A stretch of 64,000 bases of DNA from Palsa-504 sp963767565 (GCA_963767565.1 CAVYEG010000006.1:248001-312000), one strand, 5' to 3'; numbered from the stretch's first letter, positions 1 through 9,128 are shown. A program made the numbers and translations. Notes: a model not told the origin generated them from the sequence alone.

Positions 1-1
1 C

Positions 2-100
2 AGGCCCGGCCGGGCCGCGAACGAGCGGCGGCTGGAGGCCAAACGCAGCCGGGCCGCGATCAAGCGGGCCCGCCGCTCCGACAGCTGGCGGTCTGAGTAG
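2..100 (+). CDS. C-terminal end of an ArfB/YaeJ-like peptidyl-tRNA hydrolase (partial)
   Basis: Only the last 32 codons of a gene that begins before the window are present, ending at TAG 98-100. The tail is strongly basic and reads ...NERRLEAKRSRAAIKRARRSD.... It resembles the positively charged C-terminal tail of ArfB/YaeJ ribosome-rescue hydrolases, which inserts into the mRNA channel of stalled ribosomes (family knowledge). The catalytic GGQ domain lies outside the window, so the call rests on tail composition alone and could be another basic tail. Confidence 0.5.
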   Translation, partial: RPGRAANERRLEAKRSRAAIKRARRSDSWRSE

Positions 101-130
101 CGGCGGGCCCGGTGCGGTACGTCCTCGGAC

Positions 131-343
131 CTACCGGCCGTCGGCCAGCGTCGACGCGAGAATCGGCTCCCGCGCTTCGGCTCCGGCCACCTGCTCCTCC
201 CGCGGGCGGCGCGGCAGCGCCCAGGCCAAGGGGAACAGCACGGCCGCGACGCCCAGCTCGATCAGCGCGCCGTGACCGCGCCGGTGCTGGCGGCGGCTCC
301 AGGCGCCCAGCAGCCCAGCCGCCAGCACGCTGGCCGTCATCAT
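131..343 (-). CDS. Small two-helix membrane protein, unknown function
   Basis: About 70 residues starting at tandem ATGs (338-343) and ending at TAG 131-133. Two hydrophobic segments are visible, one right at the N-terminus (MMTASVLAAGLLGAW) and one around ALIELGVAAVLFPLAWALP, separated by a short basic loop (RRQHRRGHG). The tail is polar. The frame stays open upstream of the ATG but offers no better start codon. I do not recognise a family. It lies convergent with the ArfB-like tail and divergent from the flavin/F420-binding gene at 447. Confidence 0.4.
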   Translation of the reverse strand: MMTASVLAAGLLGAWSRRQHRRGHGALIELGVAAVLFPLAWALPRRPREEQVAGAEAREPILASTLADGR

Positions 344-446
344 CAGGTAGGTCCAGGCCGGCCAGCCCGCCTGGCGGCATGACCCGCCCCGATTCCAGCG
401 AACGCTTTGCCTTCGGCAGCGTGCCGGGGTCCGGTAGCGTAACCGG

Positions 447-869
447 GTGGCATCAACCGACAAGATCGAGGCGTACCTGGCCGAGCCGCGCAACGTCGTC
501 GTGGCCGGGATCCGGCGCGACGGGCGGCCGCACCTGAGCCCCAACTGGTTCTACTGGGACGGCCAGCGCTTCTACGTCTCGACCACCAGGGACCGGGTGA
601 AGTACGCGATCTTCCGCCGTGACCCGCGGGCCCAGCTGCTGGTGGACGATCCCACCGGCTTCCGGGCCGTGCTGGTCTCAGCCACCGCCGAGGTGCGTGA
701 GGACATCGCCGCCGAACTGCCCCGCTTCCGCGCCATCAGGGAGAAGCACGGCATGAAGGTGCTTGACGATGAGGAGCACCTGCGGTCCCTCACCGCGGAG
801 GGCCGCGTCCTGCTGGCCTTCACGCCCGACGGGCCGCCAGCCAGCTGGACCTGCTGGGGCCTGGACTAA
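447..869 (+). CDS. PPOX-class (pyridoxamine-phosphate-oxidase-like) flavin/F420-dependent protein
   Basis: 140 residues from a GTG start. It has the split-barrel pattern of the PPOX family: an N-terminal VVAGIRRDGRPHLSPNWFYW strand pair, then YVSTTRDRVKYAIFRRDPRAQ, a central VLVSATAEVRED strand and a C-terminal VLLAFTPDG strand. Actinobacterial members of this size usually bind F420 or FMN and reduce small substrates or biliverdin-like compounds; the substrate cannot be read from sequence. The stop codon sits inside a 12-bp tandem duplication (861-886). The gene is convergent with the cupin/msrB pair. Confidence 0.8.
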   Translation: MASTDKIEAYLAEPRNVVVAGIRRDGRPHLSPNWFYWDGQRFYVSTTRDRVKYAIFRRDPRAQLLVDDPTGFRAVLVSATAEVREDIAAELPRFRAIREKHGMKVLDDEEHLRSLTAEGRVLLAFTPDGPPASWTCWGLD

Positions 870-886
870 AGGCTGGACTAAAGGCT
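861..886. repeat. 12-bp perfect tandem duplication across the PPOX stop codon
   Basis: CTGGACTAAAGG occurs at 861-872 and again at 873-884, followed by CT. The first copy carries the codons for Leu-Asp and the TAA stop of the upstream gene. The second copy repeats the stop just downstream in the same frame. It looks like a slippage duplication and does not alter the protein. Confidence 0.8.
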
Positions 887-891
887 CGCCG

Positions 892-1290
892 TCACAGCTC
901 TGGCACGTTGACGACGATCGCTTCCTGCGTGGACCTGGCGATCACCACCACCGCTGCGGTGTCCGGGGACGGGTTCTCCTCCCGGTGCGGCACGTGCGGC
1001 GGGACCCACACGTAGTCGCCAGCCGAGGCTTCCAGCCGGACCAGCGAGCCGCTCTCCGGATCCCGGAACACGAAGACCGGGTGCCCGGACACGACGTAGA
1101 TGCCGGTCTCGGACTCGCCGTGATGGTGGTCGCCCGACGTGGCCCCGGGCAGCACCACGGTCCGCCCCATCCACAGGCCCTGCGCGCCGACCAGGTCGCC
1201 CGAGATGGCCGCGGTCCGGACCATCCCGCTAGTCTGGGCGGTACCCGAGGAAAGCGCGTCCGCCCGGATCAGCCGCAGGGCCGCGCTCAC
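892..1290 (-). CDS. Small cupin-domain protein
   Basis: 132 residues, GTG start overlapping the msrB stop by four bases (GTGA, 1287-1290), so the two are very likely translated together. It holds a clear cupin motif 1, GDHHHGESETGIYVVSG, with the metal-binding histidines and glutamate. Motif 2 is around PPHVPHREENPSP. The single barrel suggests a metal-binding enzyme or sensor. Its partner is a redox-repair enzyme, but nothing in the sequence fixes a substrate. Confidence 0.8.
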   Translation of the reverse strand: MSAALRLIRADALSSGTAQTSGMVRTAAISGDLVGAQGLWMGRTVVLPGATSGDHHHGESETGIYVVSGHPVFVFRDPESGSLVRLEASAGDYVWVPPHVPHREENPSPDTAAVVVIARSTQEAIVVNVPEL

Positions 1291-1691
1291 GACGCCTTGG
1301 GCTCCAGGTTCAGCGAGACCGAGTTAATGCACCACCGCTGGTCGGTGGGCACGTCGTAGCCCTCGCCGGTGAACACGTGGCCCAGGTGCGAATCGCACTG
1401 GGCGCAGCGCACCTCGGTACGCGTGGTCCCCAGCGAGCGGTCCTCGATCAGCACCACGGCGTCGTCCTCGGTCGGCTGGTAGAACGACGGCCAGCCGCAG
1501 TGCGACTCGAACTTGGCGTCCGAGCGGAACAGCTCGGCCCCGCACGCCCGGCAGCGGTAGACACCCTCGGTCTTGGTGTCGGTGTACTCGCCGGTGAACG
1601 GCGCCTCGGTGCCCGCCTGCCGCAAGACGGCATACTCCTGCGGCGACAGCTTTTCCCGCCACTCGGCGTCGGTTCGCTCAACCTTGTCCAT
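1287..1691 (-). CDS. msrB: Peptide-methionine (R)-S-oxide reductase MsrB
   Basis: 134 residues from ATG (MDKVERTDAEW...). It reduces methionine-R-sulfoxide in proteins, in the cytoplasm. Visible features are two structural-zinc CxxC pairs (CRAC and CAQC), the GWPSFYQP segment, the GHVF motif and the catalytic cysteine in RWCINSVSL (about residue 121). Length fits stand-alone MsrB. An upstream in-frame ATG exists at 1745, but the shorter start has a GGAG-like site and avoids overlap with the divergent LAL gene. It is the first gene of an msrB-cupin operon. Confidence 0.93.
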   Translation of the reverse strand: MDKVERTDAEWREKLSPQEYAVLRQAGTEAPFTGEYTDTKTEGVYRCRACGAELFRSDAKFESHCGWPSFYQPTEDDAVVLIEDRSLGTTRTEVRCAQCDSHLGHVFTGEGYDVPTDQRWCINSVSLNLEPKAS

Positions 1692-1739
1692 AGCCAGGAG
1701 CTTAACGAATCGGAATTGTCGTGGCCCGATGGGATACTC

Positions 1740-4700
1740 ATGCACATGGTCCTACGGATCTCTGCCGGGCGCATGGTCGGGCGGGACGAAGAGCTGTCCC
1801 GCCTGCTCACGCTGCTCGACGACGCCGAGGCGGGCCGGTCGGTGGTCGCGCTGGTCAGCGGCGACGCCGGCGTCGGCAAGTCCCGCCTGGTCAGCGAGGT
1901 GACCCGGCTTGCCGCCGGACGCGGCTTCACCGTGCTGTCCGGCCAGTGCGCCGAGCTGGGCGACAGCGTGCCCTACCTGCCGCTGGCCGACGCGCTGCGG
2001 GGCGCCGCCGCCTCCAGCGGGGTGCGTGACGCCCTGTCCTCGCGGCCCGCGCTGAGTCGGCTGCTGCCGGAGGGCGGCGACGGGCAGGTATCCCACGAAG
2101 ACCGGTCGGGACTGGCCAGGCAGCAGATGTTCGGCGGCGTGCTCGGCCTGCTGACCGAGCTAGCGGCCGCGGCCCCCGTGCTGCTGGTGCTGGAAGACCT
2201 GCACTGGGCCGACGCCTCCACCCGGGACCTGGTCACGTTCCTGTCCCGGATGCTGCACAGGGAACGAGTCGCCGTCATCGGCACCTACCGCACCGACGAC
2301 CTGCACCGGCGCCACCCGCTCCGGCCGGTGGTGGCCGAGCTGCAGCGGCTGCCGAGCGTCATCGCGGTCGACCTCACGCCGCTGAATCCCTCAGCCCTCG
2401 CCGAGCACCTCACCGCCGCGGCGCTGGGCCGCCTGGACGCCAGCGTGCTGAACGACATCATGGCCCGGGCCGAGGGCAACGCCTATTACGCGGAGGAACT
2501 ACTTGCCGCCTGCATCGGCGGCGACGCCGCCGGACGCAGTGCCCTGCCCGCGGGCCTGGCGGACCTGCTGCTCAGCCGGGTCGAGCAGCTGTCCGACGCC
2601 ACCCAGCGGGTCCTGCGGGTGGCGGCCGTCGCCGGGCGGAAGGCCGACGACGAGCTGGTCCGGGCTGCCTCCGGCCTGGTGGCCGAGGATTACGAGGCCG
2701 CGGTCCGGGAGGCGGTCACGCATCAGCTCCTGGTCCCGGACGGCGCCGAGGGCTACGTCTTCCGGCACGCCCTGCTGCGTGAAGCGGTGTACGCCGATCT
2801 GCTGCCGGGGGAGCGCACCCGGCTGCACGCCACCATGGGCTCGCTGCTGTCCGACGAGCACCGGCTCACGCTGCCCGGCAACGCCGCCGAGCTGGCCCAG
2901 CACTGCCTGGCCAGCCACGACATCCCCGGCGCGTTCGCCGCCTCGGTCCGGGCCGGGCAAGAGGCGGAGCGGCTGGGCGCGCCGGCCGAGGCGCATCGCC
3001 ATTACGACCAGGCCCTCGCCCTGTGGGATCGGGTGGCCGAACCGGAGAAGACGGCCGGCATGGCCCGCGGCAAGCTCGGCCTGATGTCCGCGACCAACGC
3101 GGCCGACAGCGGTGACACCGAGCATGCCGTTCACCTGCTGCGGCGGCTGCGGCAGGTGCTGGCCAAGGACGCCGAGGCCGCTGAGCACGACGGTAGCGGG
3201 CCCAGTCCCGAGGAGGTCAGCCTGGCCAGCCGGATCGGGGAGCGCCTGGCCTTCAACCTGATGCTGATCGAGGATCCCAAGGCGCCCGCCGAGGCCGCCG
3301 AAGTGGCCCGGGCCACGGTCGAGGCCACGCCCGCCGAGCCTCCGACCTGGCAGTACGCCCGGGCGCTGACCACGTACTCCTATGTGCTGGTGGCCGGCAA
3401 CGACTACGCCGTGGCCCGGGACTGGGCCGAGCGCGGGATGGCCGCGGCCCGCGCCGCGAACGCCCCCTGGGTGGAGGCCGACGCGCTGGTCACGCTGGGT
3501 TTCCTGAGCAACCGCGAGGGCCGCAACGACGAGGCCATCAAGCTGCTCACCGCCGCGCACAAGCAGGCCCGCGAGACGCGGATGCTCGGCGTCGAGCTGC
3601 GCTCGGCGTACCACCTGGCCCGGGCCCACCTGGAACGCGGCGATCTGGCCATCGGCGGGGCCATCGCGCACGAGGGCACCAAGCGAGCCAACCAGGCCGG
3701 GCTCAACATGTCCACTTATGGCGTGGACCTGCAGCACCTGCATTTCCAGTGCCACTTCGCGGACGGTAAGTGGGATCACGCGCAGGAGATCGCCGACGGC
3801 TTCCCGGTCCGGGTCACCACCCCGCCCGAGGCCTACCTGTCCTCGATGGCCCTGTTCATCGACGTGGCCCGGGGCAACCCGGCGGCGGAGGAAAGACGTG
3901 CCTGGATCGAGCCGTTCTGGTCGACCTACGGCTTCGACGAGTTCACCGCGCGCGGGCTGCTGGCCGAGCACGCCCTGTGGCAGGGCGATACCGAGCAGGC
4001 CCTGGCCGAGGCGCAGGTGGCGATCAAGGCCGACAACGTCCCGCCCTGGGGCTACTCGCCAGCGGTCATCAGGCCGTCCGCGGTCGCGCTGGCCGCGCGG
4101 GCCGAGCGGGCGATACAGGCCCGGGCCGCAGGCGACGACCAGGCCGCCACGGCCGAGATCGAGGCCGCGGGCGAGTTGCTGCGGATCGCCCGCGAGGGCG
4201 CCGAGTTCCCCAAGCGGCCCAAGTTCATCCTGGGACCTGAGGGGCGCGGCTGGCTGGCCCGGGCCGAGGCCGAGTACCGCCGGGCCCGGGGCGATAACGA
4301 TCCGCAGGCCTGGCAGGCCGTGCTGGACGCGTTCGGCCCTGCCTACGCGTACGAGATCGCCCGCGCCCGGTGGCGGCTGGCCGAGGCACTGGCCGAGGCG
4401 GGCCGCCGGGACGAGGCGGACGAGCAGTGGCGCCAGGCGGCCCAGACCGCCGAGCGGCTCGGCGCCCGGCCGCTGCAGGCCGCGCTGGCCGACCTCGCCC
4501 GCCGGGCCCGGATCGGCGCGGCTCCCGCCGAGCAGCCGGATGGCGCGGTACTGGCCTCGCTGACCAGCCGGGAACGCGAGGTGCTCCGGCTCCTGGCCGC
4601 GGGCCGCAGCAACCGGGAGATCGCCTCCGTGCTGTTCATCGCGCCCAAGACGGCCAGCGTGCACGTGTCCAACATCCTCGGCAAGCTCGGCGCGGCCAGC

Positions 4701-4763
4701 CGCACCGAAGCCGCCGCCATCGCCCACCGCGAGGGCCTGACCGGCCAGCTGTCAGGACGCTGA
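1740..4763 (+). CDS. LuxR-family ATPase regulator (LAL type)
   Basis: 1007 residues from ATG 1740; an ATG at 1746 is equally possible. An N-terminal AAA/ATPase module carries Walker A GDAGVGKS (about residues 41-48) and a Walker B-like VLLVLEDLHWADAS. A long helical, TPR-like middle follows. The C-terminal LuxR helix-turn-helix begins at LTSREREVLRLLAAGRSNRE and fills the last ~65 residues. LAL proteins bind ATP and an inducer and activate sugar-utilisation or antibiotic genes (family knowledge). It is divergent from msrB across ~48 bp, so its targets may be local or remote. Confidence 0.9.
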   Translation: MHMVLRISAGRMVGRDEELSRLLTLLDDAEAGRSVVALVSGDAGVGKSRLVSEVTRLAAGRGFTVLSGQCAELGDSVPYLPLADALRGAAASSGVRDALSSRPALSRLLPEGGDGQVSHEDRSGLARQQMFGGVLGLLTELAAAAPVLLVLEDLHWADASTRDLVTFLSRMLHRERVAVIGTYRTDDLHRRHPLRPVVAELQRLPSVIAVDLTPLNPSALAEHLTAAALGRLDASVLNDIMARAEGNAYYAEELLAACIGGDAAGRSALPAGLADLLLSRVEQLSDATQRVLRVAAVAGRKADDELVRAASGLVAEDYEAAVREAVTHQLLVPDGAEGYVFRHALLREAVYADLLPGERTRLHATMGSLLSDEHRLTLPGNAAELAQHCLASHDIPGAFAASVRAGQEAERLGAPAEAHRHYDQALALWDRVAEPEKTAGMARGKLGLMSATNAADSGDTEHAVHLLRRLRQVLAKDAEAAEHDGSGPSPEEVSLASRIGERLAFNLMLIEDPKAPAEAAEVARATVEATPAEPPTWQYARALTTYSYVLVAGNDYAVARDWAERGMAAARAANAPWVEADALVTLGFLSNREGRNDEAIKLLTAAHKQARETRMLGVELRSAYHLARAHLERGDLAIGGAIAHEGTKRANQAGLNMSTYGVDLQHLHFQCHFADGKWDHAQEIADGFPVRVTTPPEAYLSSMALFIDVARGNPAAEERRAWIEPFWSTYGFDEFTARGLLAEHALWQGDTEQALAEAQVAIKADNVPPWGYSPAVIRPSAVALAARAERAIQARAAGDDQAATAEIEAAGELLRIAREGAEFPKRPKFILGPEGRGWLARAEAEYRRARGDNDPQAWQAVLDAFGPAYAYEIARARWRLAEALAEAGRRDEADEQWRQAAQTAERLGARPLQAALADLARRARIGAAPAEQPDGAVLASLTSREREVLRLLAAGRSNREIASVLFIAPKTASVHVSNILGKLGAASRTEAAAIAHREGLTGQLSGR

Positions 4764-4805
4764 CCGCCCGGCCGGTCGTCGGCCAAACGGCGCCCGGGCG
4801 ATGAG

Positions 4806-5723
4806 CTATCTCGGCGCGAGCTCGGCCAGGATCTGCCCGGCCCGTTCGGCGGCGGCTTCCGGGACCACGGCCGGGTTGCCCACCTGCGGGTCCCAGTTCA
4901 GGTCGTAGAACAGCTCGGTCACCCCCTGCTCGCCGAGCCAGGCCGCGTCCTCGCGGATCTGCCCGTAGCTGCCCGACAGCAGGCGCCTGGCGCCGTCCGG
5001 CCCGGTCGATTCGGCCCCGGCCTGGACCACGCCGCGGCAGATGATCCGCACCGCCGCCGGATCGCGGCCGGCCGCCGCCGCGGCGTCGGTGATCACGCTG
5101 ACCGCCTCGCTGATCTTGGACAGGTCGGCCCGGCTCGACGTGATCCAGCCGTCCGCCAGCCGGCCCGCCCGCTCCATGGCCGGGCGCGACATGCCGCCCA
5201 GCAGCACCGGCGGCCCGGGCTTCTGCACCGGCCGGGGGTCCTGCCGCCCGGCCGGGACCGTGTAGAACTCGCCGCTGAACGAGCTGACCTCATCGGCCCA
5301 CAGCGTGCGCAGCACGGCCAGGTACTCCTCGGCGCGCGCGCCGCGCCGGGCCGTAGACGCGCCGGACACCTCGAACTCCTCCGGCATCCAGCCGATCCCC
5401 AGGCCCAGGTCCAGCCGGCCGCCGGACAGCACGTCCACGGTGGTGGCCTGCTTGGCCAGGTAGGCGGGGGAGATGAACGGCAGGTTGATGATGGCCACGC
5501 CGAGCCTGATCCGCGAGGTCCTGGCCGCCGCGTACCCGAGCGCCACCATCGGGTCGAGCACACTGCGGTACACCGGCTCCATGCCCGAGCCCTCCGGCAC
5601 CAGCAGCCGCTGGAAACTCCACAGCGACGCGTACCCGGCCTGCTCGGCCCGCTCCGCGAATGAGGCGAGGTATCCGGGGGTGGCCCAGGCCCCCGCCACC
5701 GGGGCGCCGAATCCGATCTGCAT
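4806..5723 (-). CDS. LLM-class F420-dependent oxidoreductase
   Basis: 305 residues with the luciferase-like (bacterial luciferase/F420) TIM barrel. Visible are an N-terminal IGFGAPVAG strand, RIRLGVAIINLPFISPAYLAKQ, the family-typical LSGGRLDLGLGIGWMPEEFE segment, and PVQKPGPPVLLGG. Such proteins transfer hydride from F420H2 or FMNH2 to varied substrates. It is convergent with the LAL regulator and divergent from the PNPOx-like gene that follows, so it is probably monocistronic. Confidence 0.88.
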   Translation of the reverse strand: MQIGFGAPVAGAWATPGYLASFAERAEQAGYASLWSFQRLLVPEGSGMEPVYRSVLDPMVALGYAAARTSRIRLGVAIINLPFISPAYLAKQATTVDVLSGGRLDLGLGIGWMPEEFEVSGASTARRGARAEEYLAVLRTLWADEVSSFSGEFYTVPAGRQDPRPVQKPGPPVLLGGMSRPAMERAGRLADGWITSSRADLSKISEAVSVITDAAAAAGRDPAAVRIICRGVVQAGAESTGPDGARRLLSGSYGQIREDAAWLGEQGVTELFYDLNWDPQVGNPAVVPEAAAERAGQILAELAPR

Positions 5724-5772
5724 GGCCCTACCCTAATGAAAGATCTTTTTGCCGAACGAACAGTGGTGCTCC

Positions 5773-6513
5773 GTGCCTGAATCCTCTGCGCTGTCCGCGA
5801 CCGAACGCACCCGGCACCGCCGCCTGCCCGAACAGGGCCGCACCGACCGGCACGACCTGCATGACATCCTGGCCGCCGGGGTCATCTGCCACCTCGGCGT
5901 CATCGCCGACGGCCGCCCGATCAATGCTCGCCCGGGCAGGCCCCGCGCCGAAGCGCAGCCTGGCGAGGTCTACCCGATGGTCCTGCCCACCGTCTACGGC
6001 ATGGACGGCGACACCCTCTACCTGCACGGCTCGGTGGCCAGCCGCAGCCTGTTCACGGCACCGCGGACCACGATCTGCGTGACCGTGACCCACGTGGACG
6101 GACTGGTCCTGGCCCGGTCGGTGTTCGAGCACGCGGTCAACTACCGCAGCGCGATGATCTACGGCACGCCCCGGCTGGTCACCGACCGGGACGAGAAGCT
6201 GGCCGGCCTGCACGCGCTGGCCGAGCACATCGTGCCCGGGCAGTGGGACTACGCCCGCCGCCCGAACGCCAAGGAACTGGCCAAGACCACCCTGCTCGCC
6301 CTGGCCCTCGCGGAGGCCTCGGTGAAGATCCGCACCGGGCCGCCCGATGACGGCGACAGCCCTGACGCGACGCTCCCCGTCTGGGCCGGCGTCGTGCCGC
6401 TGGCCGCCACCTGGCAGTCGCCCGACCCTGACCCGGTGCTCCCGGCGGGCATCCCGGTACCGCCGCACATCGCCACGCTGGCCGGCCGTCCGGCGGACCG
6501 GCGAATACCTTAG
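5773..6513 (+). CDS. Pyridoxamine 5'-phosphate oxidase-like flavin-binding protein (NimA/COG3467 type)
   Basis: About 246 residues from GTG 5773; an upstream TTG at 5749 would add eight residues and neither has a strong ribosome site. The N-terminus (RTRHRRLPEQGRTDRHDLHD) followed by ICHLGVIADGRP is typical of COG3467 proteins, which bind FMN and include nitroimidazole-resistance NimA relatives. An extra Pro/Arg-rich insert lies before YPMVLPTVYG. The C-terminal half (NYRSAMIYGTPRLV, then a helical region) also matches the family. Physiological substrate unknown. Confidence 0.82.
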   Translation: MPESSALSATERTRHRRLPEQGRTDRHDLHDILAAGVICHLGVIADGRPINARPGRPRAEAQPGEVYPMVLPTVYGMDGDTLYLHGSVASRSLFTAPRTTICVTVTHVDGLVLARSVFEHAVNYRSAMIYGTPRLVTDRDEKLAGLHALAEHIVPGQWDYARRPNAKELAKTTLLALALAEASVKIRTGPPDDGDSPDATLPVWAGVVPLAATWQSPDPDPVLPAGIPVPPHIATLAGRPADRRIP

Positions 6514-6614
6514 GCGCCCCGGTCCGGGGCTACGATGGCCGTTGTGGCCCGGCCGGCGGCGGAGACTACACCGAAGAACCCGTCATCCCCCGCCTCACCT
6601 AGGGTGGTGACGGT

Positions 6615-7745
6615 TTGGCTATTGCTACGCCGCTGTCGACGAGCGGGCGGTTCATCGTCGACGCCCACGGCAAGCGGGTCCGGCTGGCGGGCGTGAACTG
6701 GTATGGCGCCAGCGAGGACATCGGGGTTCCGGCCGGGCTGGATTGCGTGGACCGCAACGCGCTGGCGGAGCTCATCGCCAAGCAGGGCTTCAACTGCGTG
6801 CGGTTCCCGTTCAGCCTGTGGATGACCGAGCAGACCGCTCCGGTCGCCGATCAGTACCTCCTGCGCAACCCCGACCTGTCGGGATCGACGCCGATCCAGG
6901 TCTACGACGCCTGCGTCAAGGCGCTCACCGGTCAGGGCCTGATCGTCATCCCCAACTGCCACCTGCTCGATTTCGGCTGGTGCTGCTCCCGCGACGACAC
7001 CAACGGGCTGTGGTTCAACGACCGCTGGCCGGCCGCGAAGTTCACCGTGGCCTGGCAGGACATCGCCAGCCGTTACGCCGCCAACCCGCTGGTCGCCGCG
7101 ATGGACATCAAGAACGAGCCGCGTCACGCGACAATAGGCGGCCGTGCCCTCGGCCCGGCCTGGGGGACCGCGGCGGAGACCGACTTCGCCGCCATGTACG
7201 CCTCGGTGGGGAACCTGCTCCACCAGATCAACCCGGACCTGCTGATCATCTGCGAGGGGCTGAACTATGCCGGCGACCTGACCGGCGTGGCCAGCCATCC
7301 GGTCCAGCTGGCGCAGCCGCACAAGACCGTCTACAGCATGCACGACTATTCCTGGTACGGCCATCCTGAAGGCCAGACCCAGGACGCCTATTTCCAGCAG
7401 ATGAATTCCAGCGGCGGGTACATCCTCGCCGAGGGCATCGCCCCGCTGTGGGTCGGCGAGTTCGGCGACACGGCCAGCGCGCTGGCGGCGCCGGGCGGCG
7501 GCGGCACCTGGTGGGCCAACATCCGGGCCTGGCTGAAGGAGTACGACGTCGACTGGTGCTGGTGGGCCGTCAACCCGACGCACGGTCAGAGCTCCAGCCC
7601 GGGCACCAGCCACATCCAGAACTACTGGGCCGCGCCGGAGCCGTACGGCCTGCTGACCATGGACTGGACGGACGTGGCCTACCCGGCCGTGGTGAGCATG
7701 CTGCAGGCCATGATGCGACCGCGTACCGGCCCGGGCATCGGCTGA
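6615..7745 (+). CDS. Glycoside hydrolase family 5 (cellulase-like)
   Basis: 376 residues from a TTG start preceded by a GGTGGTGA site; an in-frame stop lies directly upstream, so no longer start is possible. The GH5 barrel is clear: VRLAGVNWYG near the N-terminus, FNCVRFPFSLWM, acid/base Glu in DIKNEPRHA, SMHDYSWYG, and nucleophile Glu in APLWVGEFGD. It should hydrolyse beta-1,4-linked glycans. Oddly there is no signal peptide: the catalytic domain begins almost at residue 1. The product may be cytoplasmic, leave by another route, or have lost its leader. Confidence 0.88.
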   Translation: MAIATPLSTSGRFIVDAHGKRVRLAGVNWYGASEDIGVPAGLDCVDRNALAELIAKQGFNCVRFPFSLWMTEQTAPVADQYLLRNPDLSGSTPIQVYDACVKALTGQGLIVIPNCHLLDFGWCCSRDDTNGLWFNDRWPAAKFTVAWQDIASRYAANPLVAAMDIKNEPRHATIGGRALGPAWGTAAETDFAAMYASVGNLLHQINPDLLIICEGLNYAGDLTGVASHPVQLAQPHKTVYSMHDYSWYGHPEGQTQDAYFQQMNSSGGYILAEGIAPLWVGEFGDTASALAAPGGGGTWWANIRAWLKEYDVDWCWWAVNPTHGQSSSPGTSHIQNYWAAPEPYGLLTMDWTDVAYPAVVSMLQAMMRPRTGPGIG

Positions 7746-7770
7746 CCTCGCCCCGGAGCAGGCCCGGCCG

Positions 7771-8688
7771 CTAGCCGACTTCGGGAATGACCGCGGCGGC
7801 CAGCTGTTCCATCTGCTCGGGCAGGTCGAACAGCGCGTTGCACAGGATCAGCTCCGCGCCGGCCTCGGCGACCCGGCGCAGCTCGCGGACGCAGTCGTCG
7901 GCCGGGCCCGCGACCGCGGCGGCCTCGATGGCCTCTACCCGGTGCCCGTACAGCCGGGCCAGCGCGGCGTTCACCCGCTCCCGGGCCCGCCCGGCGCCGT
8001 CGTCGATCGCCACGTACACGCGCTTGGCGATGGGGAAGGTCTCGGGCGGCCGGCCCGTCTCGGCGAGGGCCTCCCGCACCACCTTGACCTGCTCGGCGAA
8101 CCGGGCGGTGGGGGAGGACCCGGCGCCGAAGAAGCCGTCGCCCAGGCGCACCGCCCGCCGCAGCGCGGGCTCGCCGGCCGCGCCGAACCACAGCGGCGGG
8201 TGCGGCTTGTGGAACGGCTTGGGTTCCATTGGCGCGTCCTTGAGCTGCCAGAACTCTCCGTCGAAGGTGACTTCCGGCTCGGTCCACAGGGCCTTCATCA
8301 GCGCGACCCCCTCGGTGAACCGCGCGGCGTACCGGCCGGGATCCACGCCGAAGGCGGCGAACGGGCGCCCCGGTCCGCCGGTGCCCACGCCGATCTCGAT
8401 CCGGCCCCGGCTGAGCTGGTCCAGCGCGCTCAGGCTCCTGGCCAGGTGCACCGGGCTGTACAGGGTGGACACGAACACCGCGCAGCCCAGTCGCAGCCGC
8501 TCGGTGCAGGCGGCGGCATAGGCCATGGTCTCGACCGGGGCCAGCTGGGGCGAGGAGCCAAGCGTCTGTTCCTGCGCCCACGCGCTGTCGAAGCCGAGCT
8601 CTTCGGCCCGGGCCAGGTAGCCGCGGAACCCGACGGGATCAAACTCGCCGTCGGAGCAAAACTGCGGGATGGCGATCGCGAACCTCAT
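7771..8688 (-). CDS. LLM-class F420-dependent oxidoreductase
   Basis: 305 residues, a second luciferase-like barrel distinct from the one at 4806. Features are an N-terminal FAIAIPQFCSDGEFD, RLRLGCAVFVSTLYSPVHLA, LSRGRIEIGVGTGGPGRPF, and KPHPPLWFGAAGEPAL. The family uses F420 or FMN; the substrate cannot be inferred. It is convergent with the GH5 gene (25 bp apart) and divergent from the YjbR-like gene, so it is likely transcribed alone. Confidence 0.88.
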   Translation of the reverse strand: MRFAIAIPQFCSDGEFDPVGFRGYLARAEELGFDSAWAQEQTLGSSPQLAPVETMAYAAACTERLRLGCAVFVSTLYSPVHLARSLSALDQLSRGRIEIGVGTGGPGRPFAAFGVDPGRYAARFTEGVALMKALWTEPEVTFDGEFWQLKDAPMEPKPFHKPHPPLWFGAAGEPALRRAVRLGDGFFGAGSSPTARFAEQVKVVREALAETGRPPETFPIAKRVYVAIDDGAGRARERVNAALARLYGHRVEAIEAAAVAGPADDCVRELRRVAEAGAELILCNALFDLPEQMEQLAAAVIPEVG

Positions 8689-8729
8689 GCGCCACAGCGT
8701 ATCGCCGGGCGTGATGACACAATCAGTGC

Positions 8730-9104
8730 GTGGGGGATGCTGCCGCGGGCCTGGCGATGCGGATGCGCGCGATCTGCCTGGCCCTGCCCGAGGTCGCCGA
8801 GCGGCCTAGCCACGGCGCGCCGACCTGGTTCGTCCGCGGCAAGAACGCCTTCGTCACCTTGTGGGCGGACGGCCACCACGACAACCACTTCCCGCACCTG
8901 TGGTGCGCGGCAGCGCCCGGGGCCCAGCACGAGCTCACGGCGTCGGCCCCCGAGCGGTTCTTCCGCCCGCCCTACGTGGGCCACCGCGGCTGGATCGGCG
9001 TCCGGCTGGACCGCGACCCGGACTGGACCGAGATCGCCGAGCTGTGCCAGGACGCCTACCGGGTGATCGCGCCGGCCCGGCTGGCGGCCCTGCTCGATGG
9101 CTGA
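8730..9104 (+). CDS. MmcQ/YjbR-family protein
   Basis: 124 residues from GTG 8730. It shows the family pattern: ICLALPEVAERPSHGAPTWFVRGKNAFVTLW near the start, then FFRPPYVGHRGWIGVRLDRDPDWTEIAEL and a C-terminal helix (DAYRVIAPARLAALL). YjbR-like proteins have a CyaY-like fold and a proposed DNA-binding role, but their biochemical function is not settled. It lies between two oppositely oriented redox genes with no visible operon partner. Confidence 0.8.
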   Translation: MGDAAAGLAMRMRAICLALPEVAERPSHGAPTWFVRGKNAFVTLWADGHHDNHFPHLWCAAAPGAQHELTASAPERFFRPPYVGHRGWIGVRLDRDPDWTEIAELCQDAYRVIAPARLAALLDG

Positions 9105-9128
9105 GCTCGACCGCTGAGGCGAGCCCGG

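Noticed and set aside
2499..4727. A 742-codon open frame on the minus strand opposite the LAL regulator
   Set aside because: Composition is Gly/Arg/Pro/His-rich without domains, typical of the antisense of a GC-rich gene. The plus strand encodes clear Walker and LuxR motifs.
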